From the NCBI GenBank assembly GCA_031555615.1, contig JAVBUF010000005.1:62001-126000 (forward strand): DNA of 64,000 nucleotides. Reading direction: 5' to 3'. Source of the DNA: UBA935 sp031555615 (GTDB lineage: Bacteria > Bacillota > Clostridia > Lachnospirales > Lachnospiraceae). The notes below the pieces were generated by a model, which saw only the letters and a list, made by a program, of their open reading frames with translations, was not told the DNA's origin and did not search any database. Positions 35,149-43,382 of this stretch are shown one piece after another; the first letter of the stretch is position 1; the number at the start of each line of letters is the position of its first letter. A program made the translations under genes and the position numbers.

Positions 35149-35352
35149 ATGGACGCTTTATTAGAAATTTTACCGTTACTGATTCCTATCGTTTTTATTG
35201 AATTGGCATTTTCCATTGCGGCTTTGATTCATATTCTCAAACATCCCAATTACCGGGTTGGGAACCGGGTGATGTGGATCATAATCGTCATGTTTGTGCA
35301 GCTCATTGGCCCCATTGTCTATTTTATTGCAGGGAGAGGAGAAGAAGAATGA
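35149..35352 (+). CDS. Small PLDc_N-domain membrane protein (YxlE-like)
   Basis: A 67-residue protein with two transmembrane helices (about 4-27 and 40-60) joined by HILKHPNYRVGNRVMWIIIV, the pattern of the PLDc_N (cardiolipin synthase N-terminal-like) domain, here as a free-standing protein. The ATG at 35149 follows AGGAGGATTACCT; the upstream TTG in the same frame overlaps that site. Its stop overlaps the ABC ATPase start (ATGA). In Bacillus, YxlE has this architecture and is followed by ABC proteins YxlF and YxlG. Confidence 0.85.
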   Translation: MDALLEILPLLIPIVFIELAFSIAALIHILKHPNYRVGNRVMWIIIVMFVQLIGPIVYFIAGRGEEE

Positions 35353-36266
35353 ATGCTCTGACCATTAATGGATTATCCAAAAGCTTCGGTACCCAAAAGG
35401 TGATCGACGGGCTGGAGCTCACAGTACCCCAGGGCGCCGTCTTTGGATTTATCGGACAAAACGGGGCCGGGAAGACCACCACCATGAAAATGGTTCTGGG
35501 TCTTTTGGAAGCGGACAGCGGCACCGTGACAATTTGCGGCGAAACCATGGAGCACGGACAGATTAAAATCAATCAGAATATCGGGTATCTTCCTGATATT
35601 CCGGAATTTTACAATTATATGCGGCCTCTTGAATATCTGGCTCTTTGCGGTGAGATTTCAGGTCTTTCCACAGCAGAAACCGGAAGCAGGAGCAGGGATC
35701 TGCTGTCTTTGGTGGGACTTGAGAGGGTAAAAAAGCGGATCGGCGGTTTTTCCCGGGGTATGAAACAGCGGCTGGGGATCGCCCAGGCACTGCTGTCACG
35801 TCCCAGGCTGTTGATTTGTGATGAACCTACCAGTGCCCTTGATCCGGTGGGACGGAAAGAGATATTGGATATTTTGTCAAAAATAAAAGGCTCCACCACG
35901 GTAATCTTCTCCACCCACATATTGTCTGATGTGGAAAGGATCTGTGATCATGTGGCGGTTCTCCATAACGGCAGAATCGCAGTCAGCGGAACAATGGCGG
36001 AAATCAGAGCCCTTCATGGGCGGGACAGTCTTTTACTGAAGTTTGCGGGGAAAGACAAAATGGAAGCTTTTAAGGCTTGCGAAAAGGTCAAACCGTTTCT
36101 TGCTCATGCAGAGGAAATGGACACCGAAATCGTTCTGTACAGTGCCGATATGCAGCAGATGCATCGCACGGTGATTGCGGTACTGGCAGAGACCGGTCTT
36201 TGTCCGATAAAAGTAGAACTTATGGAACCTTCCCTTGAAAATTTATTCCTGGAGGTGGTACAATGA
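35349..36266 (+). CDS. ABC transporter ATP-binding protein (YxlF-like)
   Basis: A 305-residue ATPase: Walker A GQNGAGKTTT, Q-loop region LPDIPEFYNYMRPLEYL, signature FSRGMKQRLGIAQALL, Walker B LLICDEPTSALDPVG and switch histidine STHILSD. The C-terminal 80 residues are an accessory domain of the type found in drug, bacteriocin or lantibiotic immunity transporters. The first possible start is 25 codons earlier, within the previous gene; the ATG at 35349, after GAGGAGAAGAAG, is preferred. Overlaps the permease gene by 4 bp. Confidence 0.92.
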   Translation: MNALTINGLSKSFGTQKVIDGLELTVPQGAVFGFIGQNGAGKTTTMKMVLGLLEADSGTVTICGETMEHGQIKINQNIGYLPDIPEFYNYMRPLEYLALCGEISGLSTAETGSRSRDLLSLVGLERVKKRIGGFSRGMKQRLGIAQALLSRPRLLICDEPTSALDPVGRKEILDILSKIKGSTTVIFSTHILSDVERICDHVAVLHNGRIAVSGTMAEIRALHGRDSLLLKFAGKDKMEAFKACEKVKPFLAHAEEMDTEIVLYSADMQQMHRTVIAVLAETGLCPIKVELMEPSLENLFLEVVQ

Positions 36267-37024
36267 ATGGGTATAGAGCTTTCGTAAAAAAAGAATGGAT
36301 GGAAAACACCCGAAACTACCGATTGCTGATCATGCTGGCTTTGTTCTTGGTATTTGGCCTGCTCAGTCCGTTCACGGCCAAATTTATGCCGGAGCTTCTG
36401 GCGGCTCTTGCGTCGGATATGCAGATTACCCTGGCAGAACCGGCAGCCGTAGATTCCTGGGCGCAGTTTTATAAAAATGTTTCCTCCCTGGGTCTCAGTC
36501 TGGTTATTATTCTGTTCAGCACCTGTCTGTCAGGGGAATATGTAAAAGGAACGCTGACCATTATGCTGACTAAGGGCCTGTCCCGGCCGGCCATTGTTTT
36601 ATCCAAGTTTTCTGTTATGGTGGCAATCATGTCAATCAGCTACTGGCTGTGTTTTGGTGTTACTTACGGATATACGGCATATTTTTGGCGGGGAGAGGCT
36701 TTACCTCATACGGTGTTTGCGGCATTTGCTTTGTGGCTGGCAGGGGTTATGTATCTCAGCATCCTGATGTTGGGCTGTGTATTGTTCCGCCAGGCATTTA
36801 CGGCTATTCTCTTCTTTCTGGGAATCAATACGGCGATATCACTGGTGGGGATGATTAAGCAGATTAAGGTCTGTAGTCCGCTTATTTTGACATCAAAAAA
36901 TGTTGACCTGCTTTCCGGGACGGTCACAGGAGGGGAATTTGTTGTTCCGATTGTGATAACACTGATCATTATCGTTGGCGCCCTGGCAGCAGCGGTTGTA
37001 TTATTTAATAAGAAACAACTGTAA
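36263..37024 (+). CDS. ABC-2 type transporter permease (YxlG-like)
   Basis: A 253-residue membrane protein with about six transmembrane helices. It begins MNGYRAFVKKEWMENTRNYR, the usual cytoplasmic N terminus of ABC-2 permeases, and has a short extracytoplasmic stretch (about 45-70) after the first helix. STCLSGEYVKGTLTIMLTKGLSR is the conserved cytoplasmic coupling segment. Partner of the ATPase upstream (ATGA overlap). Likely exports or resists a membrane-active compound; substrate unknown. The following 135 bp hold no gene. Confidence 0.9.
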   Translation: MNGYRAFVKKEWMENTRNYRLLIMLALFLVFGLLSPFTAKFMPELLAALASDMQITLAEPAAVDSWAQFYKNVSSLGLSLVIILFSTCLSGEYVKGTLTIMLTKGLSRPAIVLSKFSVMVAIMSISYWLCFGVTYGYTAYFWRGEALPHTVFAAFALWLAGVMYLSILMLGCVLFRQAFTAILFFLGINTAISLVGMIKQIKVCSPLILTSKNVDLLSGTVTGGEFVVPIVITLIIIVGALAAAVVLFNKKQL

Positions 37025-37159
37025 GAATAAGCGGCATGGTGCGGGCAGGAATGCATTAGCAAAAATCCACATGATTCTGCACAATCATGGGTTTGCTCTA
37101 AAATAATGGGAATGAGGATGGACAAAGCGTTCTTTAAATAGGATAAAGAGGAATTTTAT

Positions 37160-38395
37160 ATGGAAGAAAAGAAATGGATCGAAGTGAATGGTGATTTCCG
37201 AATGCGTTTGCTGAACCAAGGTGACTTGGAACAATTTAATGCTTTGCTGAATTATGCCTTTCAAGTGACCTCTATGGATCTGCTCCAGACCGGTTGGGAT
37301 GAGGACGAATTTAAGCATGCCAAAAGGCCGATTCTGGATTTGTCATATGTAATCGGCTGGTTCTATAAAGGAAAACTGGCTTCCATGGTGGTCATCCATC
37401 CCATGAAAGTTAATATTCATGATAATATCTATGATATGGGGGGAGTCACCGGTGTGGCTACCTACCCGGAGTATGCCGGCCGGGGGCTGATCCATTCCCT
37501 GATGAAGAGGGCCCTTTTATATATGTATGACGAGCAGCAGACGATTTCCTTTCTTTTTCCCTATTCCATCCCCCTTTACCGCAAAATAGGCTGGGAGATC
37601 ATTTCCGACAAAATATCCTTTACGGTGAAGGATACACAGCTGCCCAAGGCCAGGCCGGTGGATGGCATGGTGGAGCGGGTTAGTCTGGATTCAGAAGATT
37701 ACCGTAATGTGCATACTTATTTTGCCTTACAGCGTCATGGATGCCTGATCAGGGATTCCTTGTCCTGGGAGGAATATATGCGCTGGGATAATGAGGATAT
37801 GGTAGTGGCTGTTTATTTTAGTAAGGAGCATAAGCCCTTGGGATATGTCATATATTATATCTCCAATGATATTTTCCATATCAAAGAAATGGTATATTTG
37901 AATATCGAGGCCAATTACGGGCTGTGGAACTACATCAGCGCCCATTTTTCCATGATTGACCAGGTGCAGGGGGATAATTATTCCGGTGAACCGATGGCAT
38001 ATCTGTTTGAGGACAGTGAGATCATGGAAACGATTTCGCCTTATTTTATGGCCAGAATCGTGGATGTTGCCGCCTTTATCCGGGAATACCCTTTCGCCTT
38101 GCAGGCGGAGGATCTGAAGCTGCATTTCCGCATTGAAGATGAGATGGCGCCCTGGAATACCGGTGACTTTCTGGTTTACTGGAAAGAGGGTGAGACTTTT
38201 TGCGAAAAGGTGGAGGATAACCAGTCTATCAATGTGGTGGAAATCAGCATTCAGACACTGACAACCATGCTGATGGGCTATAAACGCCCAACTTATCTTT
38301 ATGATCACGAAAAAATACGGACGGAATATTATATGCTGACCTGGCTGGAGAGATTGATCCCGGTGGAAAAGCCTTATTTTTCTGATTATTTTTAG
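37160..38395 (+). CDS. Eis-like GNAT acetyltransferase (first copy)
   Basis: A 411-residue protein with an N-terminal GNAT domain, including the acetyl-CoA binding segment GVTGVATYPEYAGRGLIHSLMKRAL (about 93-117) and FLFPYSIPLYRKIGWE, then a second GNAT-like region and a C-terminal SCP2-like domain (about 300-410). This layout matches the Eis/DUF4111-type acetyltransferases that modify aminoglycosides or protein lysines. The C terminus ends in an aromatic residue rather than a free GNAT helix. A clear paralogue lies on the other side of ileS. Substrate unknown. Confidence 0.82.
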   Translation: MEEKKWIEVNGDFRMRLLNQGDLEQFNALLNYAFQVTSMDLLQTGWDEDEFKHAKRPILDLSYVIGWFYKGKLASMVVIHPMKVNIHDNIYDMGGVTGVATYPEYAGRGLIHSLMKRALLYMYDEQQTISFLFPYSIPLYRKIGWEIISDKISFTVKDTQLPKARPVDGMVERVSLDSEDYRNVHTYFALQRHGCLIRDSLSWEEYMRWDNEDMVVAVYFSKEHKPLGYVIYYISNDIFHIKEMVYLNIEANYGLWNYISAHFSMIDQVQGDNYSGEPMAYLFEDSEIMETISPYFMARIVDVAAFIREYPFALQAEDLKLHFRIEDEMAPWNTGDFLVYWKEGETFCEKVEDNQSINVVEISIQTLTTMLMGYKRPTYLYDHEKIRTEYYMLTWLERLIPVEKPYFSDYF

Positions 38396-38413
38396 GAATC
38401 GCAGGGTTAACAC

Positions 38414-38442
38414 TTGACAAAAGGAAAATAGTTGTGTAATTT
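38414..38442 (+). promoter_or_regulatory. Promoter of the ileS T-box leader
   Basis: TTGACA (38414-38419), a 17-bp spacer and TAATTT (38437-38442) preceded by TG. Transcription from here would start just before the T-box leader. Confidence 0.75.
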
Positions 38443-38469
38443 CTATATTAAGATAAAGACAAATAGCAA

Positions 38470-38726
38470 AAGCGATGACGAAGGCAGTACGTAATTGAGA
38501 ACGTTTCAGCGAGCCGGTGGGGGTGGAAGACCGGTATCAGTAACAATTACCGAAGATCACTTCCAAGCTGCGAACAGAACCCACATTGCAGGATGTGTCA
38601 GTAAGGGATGCCGGCTTTCCGCCGTTACCGGAAACCATATGAAACCGGATAGCTGCGGGGAGTATGTTGTAACAGGTGGTATAACGAGAAAATAACCTCG
38701 TCCTTTTACAGGACGGGGTTTTATTA
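38470..38726 (+). ncRNA. T-box leader (tRNA-Ile sensing) of ileS
   Basis: The leader opens with AGCGATGACGAAGGCAGTA, typical of stem I, followed by the K-turn/GA region CAGCGAGCCGG. The specifier region CGAAGATCACTTCC has the Ile codon AUC at 38556-38558. The T-box sequence AGGTGGTATAACG (38674-38686) contains UGGU, which can pair with the ACCA end of uncharged tRNA-Ile. It is followed by a terminator, AACCTCGTCC with GGACGGGGTT and a T-run (38695-38724). Uncharged tRNA-Ile should favour the antiterminator and ileS expression. Confidence 0.95.
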
Positions 38727-38774
38727 TGTTTGCCCCCATGGGCAAATTTTTAAAACCAAAAAGGAGAGAAAGAT

Positions 38775-41700
38775 ATGTATCGTAAAGTGCCGACGAATCT
38801 TAATTTTGTAGAACGGGAAAAAGAAACCGAAAAATTTTGGAGTGAAAATCAAATTTTTGAAAAAAGTTTGGAGATCCGTGAAGGGTGTCCCACTTATACT
38901 TTTTATGATGGCCCTCCCACGGCCAACGGAAAACCCCATATCGGGCATGTGCTGACCCGTGTAATCAAAGACATGATTCCCCGGTATCGCACCATGAAGG
39001 GCAATATGGTCCCCAGAAAGGCCGGCTGGGATACTCATGGTTTGCCGGTGGAGCTGGAAGTGGAAAAGCTGCTGGGACTGGACGGTAAAGAGCAGATTGA
39101 AGAATATGGGCTGGATCCGTTTATCAGTAAATGTAAGGAAAGTGTCTGGCAATACAAAGGCATGTGGGAAGATTTTTCGGGTACGGTTGGCTTCTGGGCC
39201 GATATGGATGATCCTTACGTAACCTATCATGATGATTTTATTGAATCTGAATGGTGGGCATTGAAACAAATCTGGGATAAAGACCTTCTATATAAAGGAT
39301 TTAAGATCGTACCTTATTGTCCTCGCTGCGGAACACCCCTGTCTTCCCATGAGGTAGCTCAGGGCTATAAGGATGTCAAGGAACGTTCGGCTATCGCCCG
39401 CTTTAAGGTAAAGGAAGAGGATGCTTATATTCTGGCATGGACCACCACCCCCTGGACCTTACCCTCTAATGTGGGATTATGTGTGAACCCCAAAGAAAAA
39501 TATGCCAAAGTAAAGGCCGCTGACGGAATGACCTATTATCTGGCGGAAGCGCTTCTGGATACTGTTCTGGGCAGTAAGGATGAGGAAAAGAACTATCAGA
39601 TTCTGGCAGAATATACCGGAAAGGATTTGGAATACAAGGAATACGAGCCGCTTTTTGACTTTGCCCGGGAGATTTGTGAGAAACAGCGCAAAAAGGCCTG
39701 GTATGTAACTTGCGATGATTATGTTACGCTAAGCGATGGTACCGGCGTGGTTCATATCGCTCCGGCTTTCGGTGAGGATGATGCCAAGGTGGGACGTAAA
39801 TATGACCTGCCCTTTGTTCAGCTAGTGGATGCTAAAGGTGAAATGACAGCGGAAACCGATTATGCCGGCATTTTCTGTAAAAAAGCTGACCCCATGATCT
39901 TATCCGATCTGGAGAAAAAGGGTCTGTTGTTCTCCGCCCCTAATTTTGAGCATAGTTATCCCCATTGCTGGCGTTGTGATACTCCTTTGATCTATTACGC
40001 CCGTGAATCCTGGTTCATTAAGATGACTGCCGTTCAGGAGGATTTGATCCGGAATAATAATACTATTAACTGGATTCCTGAATCCATTGGCAAGGGCCGT
40101 TTCGGGGACTGGCTGGAAAATATTCAGGACTGGAGCATTTCCCGTAACCGTTACTGGGGAACTCCTTTAAATGTGTGGGAATGTGAATGCGGTCATATGG
40201 AATCAGTAGGAAGCCGGGAAGAGCTGGAGAAATTAAGCGGTAATCCGGCAGCCAGGACAGTGGAGCTGCATCGCCCTTATATTGATGAGATTACCGGTGT
40301 CTGCCCCAAGTGCGGCGGGGTGATGAAGCGTGTGCCGGAGGTAATCGACTGCTGGTTTGATTCCGGAGCCATGCCTTTTGCCCAGCATCACTATCCTTTT
40401 GAAAATAAAGAATTGTTTGAAGCCCAATTTCCGGCTCAGTTTATATCCGAAGCAGTAGATCAGACCAGAGGATGGTTTTATTCCTTATTGGCGGAATCCA
40501 CCCTGCTGTTTAATAAGGCTCCTTACGAAAATGTTATTGTATTGGGTCATGTTCAGGATGAAAACGGGCAGAAGATGTCCAAATCCAAGGGCAATGCAGT
40601 AGATCCCTTTGAGGCTCTGGAAACCTATGGTGCCGATGCCATCAGATGGTATTTCTATATTAATTCAGCCCCCTGGCTGCCTAACCGTTTTCATGGCAAA
40701 GTCGTTGTGGAAGGCCAGCGGAAGTTTATGGGCACCCTGTGGAATACCTATGCATTCTTTGTGCTGTATGCCAATATCGATCATTTTGATGCCACCAAAT
40801 ATGCATTGGAATATGATAAGCTGCCGGTTATGGATAAGTGGCTGCTATCCAAGTTAAATACCCTGATCACTGAGGTGGATACCAATATGGATCAATACCG
40901 GATTCCCGAAGCCGCCAGAGCGCTGGAAAGCTTTGTGGATGAAATGAGCAACTGGTATGTCAGAAGAAGCAGAGAACGCTTTTGGGCAAAGGGGATGGAG
41001 CAGGATAAGATCAATGCTTATATGACCTTATATACGGCACTGGTAACGGTGTGCAAATGTGCAGCCCCCATGATTCCCTTTATGACGGAGGATGTTTACC
41101 GTAATCTGGTAGTGTCCATTGATGCCAATGCACCGGTAAGTATTCATTTATGTGATTTCCCGGCTGCGGATCAGGCTTTTGTAGACAAACAGCTGGAAGA
41201 ATCCATGGATGAGGTTCTGAATATTGTTGTAAAAGGCCGGGCTTGCCGGAATACGGCTAATATTAAAAATCGACAGCCCATTGCATCGATGTTTGTGAAA
41301 GCACCGCATAAGTTGGATAAATTTTATGTGGATATTATTAAAGAAGAATTAAATGTAAAAGAAGTCATCTTTACCGATGATGTAAGGGAATTTACCAGCT
41401 ACTCCTTTAAGCCTCAGCTGCGGACGGTGGGACCTAAATACGGCAAGCAGTTAGGCGGTATCCAGAAGGTACTGGCCGGACTTGACGGCAATCAGGCCAT
41501 GGATGAACTGAAGGCCGGGGGAGCCATTAAGTTCGATGTCAACGGAACGGAAGTAATCCTTGCCGAAGAAGACCTGTTAATCGAAATAAGCCAGAAAGAA
41601 GGTTATGTTACCGAAGCGGATAACACTGTTACCGTGGTTTTGAATACGATATTAAGTGAAGAACTGATTGAAGAAGGTTTTGTCTATGAAGTTATCAGCA

Positions 41701-41933
41701 AGATTCAGACCATGCGTAAGGAAGCGGACTTTGAGGTGATGGATCACATCAAGGTGAAGCTGAGAAATAATGTCAGAGTTATCGATATTGTGGAGCGGAA
41801 TAAAGCTGCCATAGCGGAAAAAGTGCTGGCTGATGTAATCGGCACAGAAGAAGTGGATTTGAGCAATAATGCTGTTTCCAAGGAGTGGAATATAAACGGC
41901 GAAAACATGATCATCAGTGTAGAAAAGATGTAG
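38775..41933 (+). CDS. ileS: Isoleucyl-tRNA synthetase, long (IleS2-like) type
   Basis: Charges tRNA-Ile. The 1052-residue protein has the HIGH motif in GKPHIGHVL (HIGH at 55-58), the editing (CP1) domain around TTPWTLPSNVG, the catalytic SISRNRYWGTPL, and KMSKS at 600-604. The C-terminal anticodon-binding region ends without the zinc-binding Cys pairs of the short E. coli-type IleS. Length and N terminus (FYDGPPTANGKPHIGH) fit the eukaryote-like IleS2 class, which is often less sensitive to mupirocin. RBS AAGGAGAG precedes the ATG; expression is controlled by the T-box leader. Confidence 0.97.
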   Translation: MYRKVPTNLNFVEREKETEKFWSENQIFEKSLEIREGCPTYTFYDGPPTANGKPHIGHVLTRVIKDMIPRYRTMKGNMVPRKAGWDTHGLPVELEVEKLLGLDGKEQIEEYGLDPFISKCKESVWQYKGMWEDFSGTVGFWADMDDPYVTYHDDFIESEWWALKQIWDKDLLYKGFKIVPYCPRCGTPLSSHEVAQGYKDVKERSAIARFKVKEEDAYILAWTTTPWTLPSNVGLCVNPKEKYAKVKAADGMTYYLAEALLDTVLGSKDEEKNYQILAEYTGKDLEYKEYEPLFDFAREICEKQRKKAWYVTCDDYVTLSDGTGVVHIAPAFGEDDAKVGRKYDLPFVQLVDAKGEMTAETDYAGIFCKKADPMILSDLEKKGLLFSAPNFEHSYPHCWRCDTPLIYYARESWFIKMTAVQEDLIRNNNTINWIPESIGKGRFGDWLENIQDWSISRNRYWGTPLNVWECECGHMESVGSREELEKLSGNPAARTVELHRPYIDEITGVCPKCGGVMKRVPEVIDCWFDSGAMPFAQHHYPFENKELFEAQFPAQFISEAVDQTRGWFYSLLAESTLLFNKAPYENVIVLGHVQDENGQKMSKSKGNAVDPFEALETYGADAIRWYFYINSAPWLPNRFHGKVVVEGQRKFMGTLWNTYAFFVLYANIDHFDATKYALEYDKLPVMDKWLLSKLNTLITEVDTNMDQYRIPEAARALESFVDEMSNWYVRRSRERFWAKGMEQDKINAYMTLYTALVTVCKCAAPMIPFMTEDVYRNLVVSIDANAPVSIHLCDFPAADQAFVDKQLEESMDEVLNIVVKGRACRNTANIKNRQPIASMFVKAPHKLDKFYVDIIKEELNVKEVIFTDDVREFTSYSFKPQLRTVGPKYGKQLGGIQKVLAGLDGNQAMDELKAGGAIKFDVNGTEVILAEEDLLIEISQKEGYVTEADNTVTVVLNTILSEELIEEGFVYEVISKIQTMRKEADFEVMDHIKVKLRNNVRVIDIVERNKAAIAEKVLADVIGTEEVDLSNNAVSKEWNINGENMIISVEKM

Positions 41934-41947
41934 ACTATTTAAAAAGG

Positions 41948-41974
41948 GAACCCGGCAGATTGCCGGGTTCTTTG
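41948..41974 (+). terminator. Terminator after ileS
   Basis: A perfect 10-bp stem (GAACCCGGCA with TGCCGGGTTC), three-base loop, followed by TTT, 15 bp after the stop codon. Confidence 0.88.
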
Positions 41975-42002
41975 CTGCAGAAGGAACCATGTTTTCCTGC
42001 CC

Positions 42003-43229
42003 TTAAAAGGATTCTGTGATATAGAGGGGCTTGGGATAAAAAACCTTTTCCAGCCGGTCCCAGGAAGAATTGATGCGGATTTTCTCCAGAAAATGCATCT
42101 GCCGGATATCGCAGACCCCGGCAATCAGGACGGAAAAAATATGGATATCCAGGGTGATGTCCCAGGGGGCATCGGTAATTGTTACGGCAGTTGCCCGGTT
42201 ATTTTCAAAGGATACCAGAAAACGGCCATTGTTTTGGGGGATAAAGGGATCGGAAATATCCAGCACCAGGCTGCCGCTGCCTTTATATTCGGCCATCTCA
42301 AGAACCTTGACAGCATTAATAACGCGGACCATTCCATGGGAAATCTTTTCCTGCCTGCCGGCATCCATGGACCATTCCGGCAGCAGCGGAACAATATACT
42401 GATCAGTGGGAAGATCAAAGGTAATTTCATAATGATCACTTTCAAGGCTGCGGGCTAATAAAAGCAGGCCTTTCAGACCCTCCAGATCAGTATAAAAAAA
42501 GCGGCTGCATACCAGATTGCGGTGCCCGGCTTCGTTCTGGACAGAAAAGCTCATAAATGCTTTGGGTTCACCATCGGAACTTTTATAAATATAGGTAAAA
42601 ACCTGATCCTTTACCGGATTACTTTGAAGGACCCACTGATATTCAAATTCCTCATTTTCAACCATCATATTGTACCGGTTTTGGAATGCGGAATAGATTT
42701 TCCGGATATCCTCCAGATAAGGATGTCCGGGTTCACAAAGAACACAATTGCCGGACACCGTAAAGGCCGGAATGAAGCTCAGGCGAAGATGATAGCGGAT
42801 GCGTTCACAACATATTTCATACCCGAATTTACGGTAATAAGCAGTAGAAAAAGGATAAAGGTATGAAAAAGCGACTCCGTTTTCATGCATATCCGGCAGT
42901 GCTGCCTGGAAACAGGCCCGGATACAGCCCTGGCGGCGATACTGGGGAAGTGTGGAGACGCCGCCGATCCCGGTCATGATACAGTGATTGCCATCAAAAT
43001 GTATGGGCATCGGTTTGGCGACAAAAAAACTCATCATTGTTCTGTCATCATCCTCAAAAGCGGCCCAATGCTCCTGCCAGCAAAGTTCCTCCCTGGACTT
43101 CGGTTGGGATGAAACCTGCAGATACACCTCTTCTGCCGTCCTCTCATCTGAGGATGCAAATCCGAATGCCAGCGAAAACAACTCATTGGTCCGTTTAAGT
43201 TCATGGGCTTTAATCTTTCTGACGATCAT
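42003..43229 (-). CDS. Eis-like GNAT acetyltransferase (second copy)
   Basis: A 408-residue leftward gene. The GNAT domain has the acetyl-CoA loop GIGGVSTLPQYRRQGCIRACF and FSYLYPFSTAYYRKFGYE; the C-terminal region has an SCP2-like end. It shares the domain order and motif spacing of the gene at 37160-38395, so the two are paralogues flanking ileS. The frame extends 24 codons upstream, but GATGGAGGAAAATAT before the ATG at 43229 decides the start. Divergent from glgP. Confidence 0.82.
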   Translation of the reverse strand: MIVRKIKAHELKRTNELFSLAFGFASSDERTAEEVYLQVSSQPKSREELCWQEHWAAFEDDDRTMMSFFVAKPMPIHFDGNHCIMTGIGGVSTLPQYRRQGCIRACFQAALPDMHENGVAFSYLYPFSTAYYRKFGYEICCERIRYHLRLSFIPAFTVSGNCVLCEPGHPYLEDIRKIYSAFQNRYNMMVENEEFEYQWVLQSNPVKDQVFTYIYKSSDGEPKAFMSFSVQNEAGHRNLVCSRFFYTDLEGLKGLLLLARSLESDHYEITFDLPTDQYIVPLLPEWSMDAGRQEKISHGMVRVINAVKVLEMAEYKGSGSLVLDISDPFIPQNNGRFLVSFENNRATAVTITDAPWDITLDIHIFSVLIAGVCDIRQMHFLEKIRINSSWDRLEKVFYPKPLYITESF

Positions 43230-43308
43230 ATATTTTCCTCCATCTTTCAAAAGCGTTACTTCCTGTCTTATTATTGTGGCTAAATTTGCCAAGATTGTCA
43301 ATCGTAAC

Positions 43309-43337
43309 TTGTGGTTTACAAAAGAGTATAGTATAAT
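43309..43337 (+). promoter_or_regulatory. Promoter of glgP
   Basis: TTGTGG (43309-43314), a 17-bp spacer and a perfect TATAAT (43332-43337), 45 bp before the glgP start. Confidence 0.75.
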
Positions 43338-43382
43338 AATTCCTGTTAATGATTACCACTTAGGAGTGAAGGAGAAATTTAT

